The position numbers were made by a program, and so were the translations under genes. This document shows, piece after piece, positions 1 to 7,900 of a stretch of 64,000 bases of DNA. The stretch covers positions 62,001 to 126,000 of the forward strand of contig NZ_JAJAUY010000002.1 of the NCBI RefSeq assembly GCF_020532625.1. The letters run 5' to 3'. The notes beneath the pieces were generated by a model that worked only from the letters and a program-made list of their open reading frames with translations, was not told the origin of the DNA and searched no databases. Each line of letters begins with the position of its first letter. Position 1 is the stretch's first letter. The DNA is from Streptomyces antimicrobicus (GTDB taxonomy: Bacteria > Actinomycetota > Actinomycetes > Streptomycetales > Streptomycetaceae).

Positions 1-427
1 CCTCGTCACCGGTGGCCGGGCGCCGGGGGCCGACGGGCCCGGTGCCGCAGGCCGGTTCGACAGCGCCGAGCCACCCTCCGTCGAGCGGTACGCACCCACC
101 GCGGACACCTGGTCGGCCGAGGCCCCCCTGCCCGGCGCCGGCCGCAGCGGGCACCGGGCGGTGCCGCTGCGCTCGGGCCGGGTGCTGCTCACCGGTGGGA
201 CCGGCGGCCCCGGGCGCACCACCGGCTACCGCAGCACGCTGCTGTTCGACCCGGCCACGCACACCTGGACCGCCACCGGCGGGCCGGCCACCGGCCGCCA
301 CGGGTTCGCCGCCGTGGAGCTGGACGACGGCCGGGTCCTGGCCGTCGGGGGCACCGTCCGGTCCGGTCCGGCGACCCCCGACGGTGCGCGGACCACCACG
401 GCGACGGCGGAGGTCTACACCCCATGA
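1..427 (+). CDS. Kelch/galactose-oxidase-like beta-propeller protein, 3' part
   Basis: The 5' end lies outside the window; the visible frame starts at base 2 and stops with TGA at 425-427, giving about 141 residues. The sequence shows three Kelch-type blades with the GG signature followed by a Tyr/Trp pair: LVTGGRAPG, LLTGGTGG and LAVGGTVRSG, with intervening FDPATHTWTATG. Kelch repeats fold as beta-propellers used for protein or sugar binding and, in galactose oxidase relatives, for catalysis; no radical-copper residues can be judged from this fragment. No membrane segment is visible. It is translationally linked to the next genes: its stop overlaps an ATG in an ATGA at 424-427. It closely resembles the following gene in repeat spacing, so the two are probably a tandem duplication. 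It appears to be the first visible gene of the unusual five-gene block. Confidence 0.8.
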   Translation, partial: LVTGGRAPGADGPGAAGRFDSAEPPSVERYAPTADTWSAEAPLPGAGRSGHRAVPLRSGRVLLTGGTGGPGRTTGYRSTLLFDPATHTWTATGGPATGRHGFAAVELDDGRVLAVGGTVRSGPATPDGARTTTATAEVYTP

Positions 428-468
428 GCGCGCTCAGCACCACCACCACGAAGGGTTCGAGGCCATGA
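424..468 (+). CDS. possible 14-codon coupling mini-ORF between two Kelch genes
   Basis: ATG at 424 overlaps the stop of the upstream Kelch gene (ATGA), and the TGA at 466-468 overlaps the ATG of the next Kelch gene (ATGA again). The peptide would be MSALSTTTTKGSRP. It may serve only to carry ribosomes from one Kelch gene to the next, or it may be a chance product of the spacer. The AAGGG at 451-455 inside it could act as ribosome-binding site for the next gene. No homolog recognised; coding status is uncertain. Confidence 0.25.
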   Translation: MSALSTTTTKGSRP

Positions 469-1640
469 GCAGTCCCCCCGCGGCGGCCGCCGGCGGCTGG
501 ACGAAGACCGGCGACCTGCCCCTGGCAGCGAGCTGGTACGGGCAGCACGACGGAGCCGTCCTGCTGAAGAACGGCCAGGTCCTCGTCGTGGGCGGCGCGG
601 ACGCCCAGGGCCGTGCCCTGGCCAAGGGAGCCGTCTACGACCCGGCCACCGGTGCCTGGACGGCCACCACCTCGCTGCGCGACCCCCGCCGGCTGCACAC
701 CGTGACCCGGCTGGGCAACGGCAAGGTCCTCGTCACCGGAGGCACCAGCGGCCCCTCGCGGCTGTCACCGCCCCTGAACACGGTCGAGCTCTACGAGCCG
801 GGCACCGACACCTGGAAGACCGTGACCGCCATGCGCGAGGCGCGCTGCGGCCACACCGCCGTACCCCTGGACGGCACCCTGGTCCTGGTCGCCGGCGGCT
901 ACGCGGCCCGGTCGGCGACCTCCGTACGGGCCCTGCGGACCGCGGAGGTCTACGACTGGGAGGCCGACACCTGGCACGACGCCAAACCCATGAACGACGC
1001 CCGCGCGGACCACGGCGCCGTCCGCTTCAAGGCCGGCCGGGTGCTGGTGTCCGGCGGCACCGTGCCCGTCTCCCCCACCGGGGACACGGCCCTCGCCTTC
1101 TGCGAGTTGTACGACCCGGCCACGGACACCTGGACCCCCACCGGCAGCCTGCTCCAGCCGCGGGGCGGCCACCGGAGCGTCCTGGCCTCCGACACCACGG
1201 CCCTGGTGGTCGGCGGGGCGACGCCGGGCACCGCGGGCGACGGCACGTACGCCCCCTTCCGCACGCTCACGGCCGAGCGGTACGACGTCACCACGGGAGA
1301 GTGGGCGGCGCTGCCCGAGGCACCCGGCGGACGGGGCGCCCACCAGGTGGTGCCCCTGGGCACCGGCAGCTTCCTCGTCGCGGGCGGCACCGCCGACGTG
1401 CACAACGGCGCGGGCTACCAGAGCACCCTGATCCTGGACCCCGCCGCCCCCGCCGCCCGGACGTGGACCGCCGCGGCCGGCCAGCTCACCGGCCGCTGGG
1501 CGTTCGCCGCGGTCGCCCTGGACCGCAACAAGGTCCTCGTCACCGGTGGGACCGTGCAGAACGGCCTCGCCGCCCCCGACCCCGCCACCGCCGAACTCAC
1601 CCGGAGCACCGAGATCTTCACCGCCGGGAGCCCCGGATGA
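465..1640 (+). CDS. Kelch/galactose-oxidase-like beta-propeller protein (391 aa)
   Basis: Start chosen at ATG 465, preceded by AAGGG about 9 bases upstream; the open frame continues further upstream but only as a shadow of the previous gene. Seven Kelch-type blades are visible across the whole length (VVGGADAQ, VTGGTSGPS, VAGGYAAR, VSGGTVPV, VVGGATPG, VAGGTADVH, VTGGTVQNG), each with a conserved Trp near the strand end (TGAWTATT, TDTWKTVT, TDTWTPTG). Seven blades would make one complete propeller and leave almost no other domain. There is no signal peptide or membrane helix, so a cytosolic location is inferred. The stop overlaps the start of the next gene (ATGA, 1637-1640). The likely role is a binding scaffold for the giant proteins encoded downstream, which is inference from gene coupling only. 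Confidence 0.85.
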   Translation: MSSPPAAAAGGWTKTGDLPLAASWYGQHDGAVLLKNGQVLVVGGADAQGRALAKGAVYDPATGAWTATTSLRDPRRLHTVTRLGNGKVLVTGGTSGPSRLSPPLNTVELYEPGTDTWKTVTAMREARCGHTAVPLDGTLVLVAGGYAARSATSVRALRTAEVYDWEADTWHDAKPMNDARADHGAVRFKAGRVLVSGGTVPVSPTGDTALAFCELYDPATDTWTPTGSLLQPRGGHRSVLASDTTALVVGGATPGTAGDGTYAPFRTLTAERYDVTTGEWAALPEAPGGRGAHQVVPLGTGSFLVAGGTADVHNGAGYQSTLILDPAAPAARTWTAAAGQLTGRWAFAAVALDRNKVLVTGGTVQNGLAAPDPATAELTRSTEIFTAGSPG

Positions 1641-4600
1641 CCACCAACGGCTATTCCTTCCTGCCCTGGCTGCGCACCGGAATCGCCACCAGGATCGCCG
1701 ACCCGGCCGACCCGGCGGCGTACACCGCCCCGGTGACCGGGCGCGCCACCGTCCCCGTCGAACTCGACGTGACCGGGGAGCCCGTGGTCCCCGGCCCCCT
1801 GCTGCACGCGCCCGTACGGCAGCGCGTGCAGCTCTACGGGCCCGGCGACGTGATCGGCGTGGACCCCAGGGCGATCTCCCGGGTCGAGCCCCGGCCCGGG
1901 ACCACCGAGACCGAACCCAACTACCTCGCCCACATCGAGTTCTACCCCGAGGACTTCGCCTGGCGGTACAGCCCCGCCGCCCCGGACCACGGCACCGGCC
2001 GGCTGCGCCCCTGGCTCGCTCTGATCGTCCTCGAAGGACCGCAGGACACCGGCGGCCGGGGCGAGTTCGAGGAGGGCGGGCCGCCGGCCGGCCCGCTGCC
2101 GTACATCACCGTCCCCGACCCCGCCGGGTGCCTGCCGCCCGCCGAGGAGCTCGGCGCCTGGGCGCACGTCCACGTCGACACCGATCCCGGCGAACCGCTG
2201 ATCTCGGAGCCCGAGGACATGCCCGCCACCCTCGCCCGGCTGCGGGAACTGCTGCGCACCCGGCCCGACCGGGCCTGCTCCCGGATCATCAGCCCCCGCC
2301 ACCTCAGCGCGAACACCCCTTACCACGCCTTCCTCGTCCCGGCCTTCGAGACCGGGCGCCTGGCAGGGCTCGGGGAGCCGCCCGACGACACGGACGCCAC
2401 CTCGGCGAGCTGGGGACCGGGCCGGGCGGGACTGCGCCTGCCGTACTACCACCGGTGGTCGTTCCGTACGGGTTCCACCGGCGACTTCGAGGAACTGGTC
2501 CGCCGGATCCGGCCCCGCAGGCCCGATCCGCTGGTGGCCCGGCGGGAGGTCGACGTCCTGCGTCCGGAGTTCGGGCTGCCGCCGATCGACCGGCCCCCGG
2601 CCCTCGGCGGGGTGCTGCGCCTGGGCGGAGCCCTGCGGATCCCCCGGCGGACCCGGGACCTGTGGGACAACTGGGACGGCAGGTTCAGCGCACCGCCGCC
2701 CCCGCAGCCCTACCCCCACCCCTTCCAGCGTGCCCTGGCCGGACTGGTCAACCTCTCGGCGGACTACCTGCGCCGGACCCCGGCCGCGGCGCACGCCGAC
2801 CTCGCCGCCGACCTCGCCGCGCACGGCGTGACCGGCGCCGAGCCCCCGGCCCATGTCGACCCGGTCATCACCCCGCCCCTGTACGGCCGCTGGCACGCCC
2901 GGACCGACCGGCTGCTCCGCGACGGCAACGGGGCTCCGCTGCCGGAGCCGCTGGACCGCAACTGGGTGCACCGGCTGAACCTCGACCCCCGTTTCCGGGT
3001 CGCCGCGAACTTCGGCACCCAGGTGGTGCAGGCCCACCAGGAGGAGTTCATGGCCGCAGCCTGGGAGCAGGTCGGCGACGTGCTGGCCGCCAACCAGCGC
3101 ATCCGCGCCGCACAACTGGCCCGCGAGGTCGGTCACTCCCTCCAGCACAAGCACCTTTCCCCACCCGGCACGGCACCCGGCACCCAGCCCGGCACCGCAC
3201 CGGGCACCGCACTCGGCACCGGCCCCGCCCGGGGGACCGCGCCCGGCCCGCTCGCCGGACCCGACTCGGGCCGTGCCCTGCGGCTGACCGCGCCGGCCCA
3301 CTTCCGGGTCCGCTCCCCCGGCTCCTCCACGGCCCCCGGGCGGGCGGCCCTCCCCGGCGCGCCGGGGGGCGAGGTCGTCGGGCACCGGGTGGCCGGCAGC
3401 CGGGTGGCCGCCGCGCCGCTGTCGGCCGGCATGCGCCGGATGATGCGGCCGGGCTCCCGGCTGATGCGGGCCCTGTTCCCCCGGCAGTCCGGCCTCGCCG
3501 CCGCCGACCCGCCGGACGCCCTGGTCCCCAAGATGGACCGGGCCTCCGGGGCCGTCACCGCCGCCGCGCAGCGGCGGACACCGGCCGCCCTGGTGACCCC
3601 GCGCCACCTGGCCGAGGTGCTCCACCCCGGCGCGCCCCCGCCCGGCGAGGACCCGGTGGCCGAGCTGCCCACGTGCCGGGCGTTCACGATCAGCCTCCCG
3701 CAGGAGGGTGTCGTCCCCGCTCCCGGCGGACCCGACAGCGAGGAGGCGGAGCTGTTCAAGGCGGGCCTGCGGGAGAACGTCCGCAGCGGGCGGGACGCCG
3801 ACGTCGGCGCGCGGGCCCCCGCGCGCGACGAGCTCGGGGTCACCCCCACCAGCCAGGCCGTCCTGGCCGGGCTGAGCGCGGACGCCACCGTGCCGCGCAG
3901 CGTGTTCTCCGACGTCCGCCTCCCCGGCCGGCTGCGGCCGTTCGCCGAGCGGTTCCTGGAGGTCATGGCCCATCCGGTGATCGACACCCCGGCCTACCGG
4001 TGGCTGCGGGACCTCTCGGTGGACGCCTTCGTGCCCAACCTGGGGCTGGTGCCGCCGAACTCGATCACCCTGCTCACCCCCGACCAGGAGTTCATCGAGG
4101 CGTACATGGTCGGTCTCAACCATGAGATGGCCCGCGAGCTGCTCTGGCGCGAGTACCCGACCGACCTGCGGGGCACCCCGTTCCGCCAGTTCTGGGACCC
4201 ACGTGTGGACCTGCCCCGGCCCTGGGAGGACGAGGAGGAGCGGCGCGAGCGGCTGTACGACATCGCGGAGATCGCCGAGTGGGCCCCGGAGTCCGCCCTC
4301 GGGACCCACGACCACCGGGACGGGCAGCGGGCCGCCGCCGCCCGGGACGACACCGCCCAGGAGGAGGAACTCGTCCTGGTGATCCGCGGCGACCTGCTGA
4401 AGAAGTACCCGACCGCCGCCGTCTACGCCCACCGCGCCGACTGGGCGCGCGACGACGACGGCGTCCCGCACCCCGAGGCGGAGCGGGTGCTGGCCGACGT
4501 CCCCGACGGGGACCGGCCGTCTCCCGAGCTGGTCCGCCTGCCGATCTACGAGGCCACGGTCGAACCGGACATCACCCTGCTCGGCTTCGACCTGACCCCG

Positions 4601-4966
4601 ACCGCCGCCCGGGGGGCGCGCCCGACGGACCCCGGCTGGTTCTTCGTCGTCCAGGAACGCCCCGGCGACCCGCGCTTCGGCGCCGACGAGACGCCCTCGG
4701 GCCCCCTGGAGGTGTGGAACGACCTCGCCTGGAGCCACATCGATCCGCACGGCCGCCGCTTCGTCGAGCTCGACCCCGCCCGGGAACTGCCGCTCGTCCG
4801 CCCCGACGGTTCCGAGGACGACGCGGAGAAGGAGGCCCAGCGCCGCGAGGACGCGCGACTGCCTCCCTGGTCGGGGCGGCTCAGCTCCGCCGACCTCGCC
4901 TACATGCTCTTCCAAGCACCGGTGCTGGTCGCCGTGCACGCACAGGAGATGCTCCACGATGCCTGA
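1637..4966 (+). CDS. conserved giant protein of unknown function, member 1 of three (1109 aa)
   Basis: ATG 1637 overlaps the upstream stop (ATGA), with GGGAG at 1625-1629 as ribosome-binding site. I recognise no catalytic domain. Striking conserved-looking stretches are YLAHIEFYPEDFAWRY and LRPWLALIVLEGPQ near residues 95-135, AFLVPAFETGRLAGLGEPP near 230, a cysteine-poor middle, and PGWFFVVQERPGDPRFG near residue 1000. A low-complexity Pro-Gly-Thr linker (about residues 510-535) separates two globular halves. The C-terminus ends in LSSADLAYMLFQAPVLVAVHAQ. There is no signal peptide; the hydrophobic patches are too short for membrane helices. It overlaps the next gene by 8 bases, indicating co-translation with the 1758-residue and 698-residue partners. 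I believe related three-gene sets exist in other bacteria, but I know of no assigned function. Confidence 0.85.
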   Translation: MTTNGYSFLPWLRTGIATRIADPADPAAYTAPVTGRATVPVELDVTGEPVVPGPLLHAPVRQRVQLYGPGDVIGVDPRAISRVEPRPGTTETEPNYLAHIEFYPEDFAWRYSPAAPDHGTGRLRPWLALIVLEGPQDTGGRGEFEEGGPPAGPLPYITVPDPAGCLPPAEELGAWAHVHVDTDPGEPLISEPEDMPATLARLRELLRTRPDRACSRIISPRHLSANTPYHAFLVPAFETGRLAGLGEPPDDTDATSASWGPGRAGLRLPYYHRWSFRTGSTGDFEELVRRIRPRRPDPLVARREVDVLRPEFGLPPIDRPPALGGVLRLGGALRIPRRTRDLWDNWDGRFSAPPPPQPYPHPFQRALAGLVNLSADYLRRTPAAAHADLAADLAAHGVTGAEPPAHVDPVITPPLYGRWHARTDRLLRDGNGAPLPEPLDRNWVHRLNLDPRFRVAANFGTQVVQAHQEEFMAAAWEQVGDVLAANQRIRAAQLAREVGHSLQHKHLSPPGTAPGTQPGTAPGTALGTGPARGTAPGPLAGPDSGRALRLTAPAHFRVRSPGSSTAPGRAALPGAPGGEVVGHRVAGSRVAAAPLSAGMRRMMRPGSRLMRALFPRQSGLAAADPPDALVPKMDRASGAVTAAAQRRTPAALVTPRHLAEVLHPGAPPPGEDPVAELPTCRAFTISLPQEGVVPAPGGPDSEEAELFKAGLRENVRSGRDADVGARAPARDELGVTPTSQAVLAGLSADATVPRSVFSDVRLPGRLRPFAERFLEVMAHPVIDTPAYRWLRDLSVDAFVPNLGLVPPNSITLLTPDQEFIEAYMVGLNHEMARELLWREYPTDLRGTPFRQFWDPRVDLPRPWEDEEERRERLYDIAEIAEWAPESALGTHDHRDGQRAAAARDDTAQEEELVLVIRGDLLKKYPTAAVYAHRADWARDDDGVPHPEAERVLADVPDGDRPSPELVRLPIYEATVEPDITLLGFDLTPTAARGARPTDPGWFFVVQERPGDPRFGADETPSGPLEVWNDLAWSHIDPHGRRFVELDPARELPLVRPDGSEDDAEKEAQRREDARLPPWSGRLSSADLAYMLFQAPVLVAVHAQEMLHDA
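3170..3240 (+). repeat. degenerate 9-12 bp tandem repeat encoding a Pro-Gly-Thr linker
   Basis: Repeated units of the type CCCGGCACC/GCACCGGGCACC encode PGTAPGTQPGTAPGTALGT inside the 1109-residue protein. The repeat keeps the reading frame and probably forms a flexible inter-domain linker whose length may vary between strains. Confidence 0.7.
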
Positions 4967-7900
4967 CCAGCTCAGCGACGCCTACCCGGTCCTGCTCGGA
5001 CCCGTCCGCGTCGAGACCCGGTTCACCGAGGACCGCCTCCTGGTCCGCGTGTTCCCCGACGAATGGGCCGTCGACGCCGCGGAGCAGCTGCCCAGCGAGG
5101 CCGAGTTCAGCGCCCTCACCGCCTACTGGACCGGGGTGTGGCGGGCAGCCGGCGACGCCGGCGCGGAGCGGGTCGCCTGGCAGGAGTTCACCCGGCGGGT
5201 CGCGCCCGGCCGGGCCACCTGGCTCCGGGACACCCACCGCCCCGCCGACCCCGGCGACCGCCCGAGCGGCTTGCCGGAGCGGACCACCGTCCTGGTCGTC
5301 ACGACCACGGCCGCCCTCCCCGCCGCCGACCGGCAGCCCACCGTCGCCTACTGGACCGCCGTGTGGCGGGCCCACGGGGACCGGGCCCGGCTCCGGGCGG
5401 CCGAAGCGGCACTGCTCGCCGCCGTGGGCCCGGCCCGCGCCCGTACGGTCCGCGCGCGGCCGCCGGCCGGGATCGACGCGGCACCGCTGGTGTCCGGCGA
5501 CGGGGTGGTGGTGGCCTTCCTGGTCGTACCGCGCCCCGCGGCCCTCGCCGCCGACTCCTGGACCCGGGCGGCGCGGGCGCGGCTGCTCCCCGACCGGATC
5601 ACCGTCCTCGGCTTCACGGGCGGCCGGCGGATGTTCTCCGTGACGGGCGCGCCGATCCCCGCCGAGCTGGCCGTCGGCCCCGACCCCGGCGCGGAGGACA
5701 AGCCGCGGGTGGACGAGGACAGCGGCGCTCTGCACGTGCCGGACGACCTGGCATGGCTCACCGACTTCGACGCCGCCGTCGCCGTGGGCATGGGCGTACG
5801 CGTCCCGCTGGACGAGCACACCCGCGACGGGGTGGAGCGGCTGATCGTCCTCGGGCTGCGGCGCGGCCGGGGTCCGCAGGACTCCGCCACCGCCCTCACC
5901 GACCTGATCGGCCGGCAGCTGCGCAGCCCCGCGGGTTTCGCCCTCGTACCGCAGGGCACGCCGACCAACAACACCGAGGCCGCCCCGGCGGGCCAGGACC
6001 CGCACACCGAGGCCCTGGCCGGGCTCCGTACCGCCGAGGGGGCCGGGCCCGCCGCGGCCGCCGACTGGACGGCCCGGACCGACGGCCAGTGCCTGGCCGA
6101 ACTGCTCGGCATCGACCCCACCGCCCTGGTGGCGGTGCCCCACGCCGACGGCACCGACCAGCGCGACGCCCGCGCCGCCAACACCGCGCTGTGGCCCGCC
6201 ACCTGGGGCGGCTTCCTGAGCACCGCCCTGCACCCGGTGGTCACCGACCAGGACGCGGCACGCACCCGCGACTTCTTCCTGCGCCACGTCTCGGGTCGCG
6301 GCCCGGTCCCCGCCGTCCGCATCGGCCGGCAGCCGTACGGGATCCTGCCGACCACCGCCTTCACCCGGCTGACGTGGCCGGCCGGCCCCACCGCGGCCCA
6401 CCGCACCGCCCTGCACCACCTGCTCACGGCGGTGCGGGAGGACTGGCGGACCGCGTCCGCGCGGGTCGCCCGCCTCGACTCCGGCAGCCCCGACCCGCAC
6501 CAGCGGCTCCTGGACATCCTCGCCCTGCACCCGACCTCCGCCGAGTACCACCAGCGGTACGCCCGCAGCGTCGCCGACCTCTACAACCAGGAGAACCTCG
6601 CGGGCCGCGGCCCCGACGTGACCGCGGCCCTGACCGACCGGCTCCACCTGGCGCGGCCGCTGAACGCCCTCCTGGCCCGCCTCGGCTACGACACCCGGCC
6701 ACCGGGCGGGCCCGCCCGTCCCGAACCCGAGCTGTTCCACCGCCTCTTCGAGGACACCGCACGCCCGCTGCTCGGCCCCCTCGTCGACGACCGCCCCCTG
6801 TCCGAGACCGACCGGCTGCGCCCGTGCACCACCCCGCCCACGCCCCTGAACTACCTCCACTGGCTCGCCGCGGCCGGGCGCCGCGACCTGGACCTGGTCC
6901 GCCTGGAGGACGGCTTCGCCGCGGGCCCTCCGGCGGCCCTGCTGTACCTGCTCGTCCGCCACGCCGTCCTGCTCGGCTGGGAGGAGACCGGTCGGCGGCT
7001 CGCCGTCGCCGCCGGCCGGACGCCGGTCCCTGCGGTGGACCCGCCGTTCATCCACGTCAGGACGCAGCGGCCCGGTGAGCCGGACCCGCCCGTGAGCGAG
7101 AGCCGCTACCGGCAGCTCTACGCGCCCGACCCCGCCGTCACCGGCAGCACCGACCCCCAGCGCCTGGTCCACCAGCACGTTCCCGGGATCCTGGGCACCC
7201 ACCCCGCCACCAGCGAGCTCGACGAGCAGCTGCGCGCCGTCGCCCTGCTGGGCGACCTGCCGACCGCAAAGCTGGAGCGGTTGCTCGCCGAGCACATCGA
7301 CTGCGCCACGTACCGCTTCGACGCCTGGTGGCTGGGCCTGGCCAACGAGCGGCTGGCCGAGCTGAGGTACGGCCCCGACGGCACCGGCACCCCCACCAGG
7401 GGCGTGCACCTGGGCTGTTACGGGTGGCTGGAGGAGGTACGGCCCCGGCGCGTGCCGCTGCCGCGGGTGGCGGTCCCGGCCGACCTCACCCGTGTGTTCG
7501 GTGACGACCCGGTGCCCCACGACCCCGGCAACGGCGGCTACGTGCACGCCCCGTCGCCCGCACACGCGCGCACCGCCGCCGTCCTGCGGGCCGGGTACAC
7601 GGCCAACGGTTCCCGGGAGAACGCCCGTTCCTTCGCGGTGAACCTCAGCTCCGAGCGCGTCAGGACCGCCCTGGCGCTGCTCGACGGACTGCGGCAGGGC
7701 CAGTCGCTGGGCGCCCTGCTCGGCCACCGCTTCGAACGGGGGCTGCACGAGCGGCGGCCCGGCAGCCGGCCACCCGGGGTCGAGCTCGACAAGTTCCTGC
7801 CGGCCCTGCGCGCCGCGTTCCCGATGCGCGCGGGCAAGCTCTCCCCGGTGGTCCCCGGCCCCGGCGTGCCCCTCGACGTCGTGGAGGCCCGCAACGTCGT

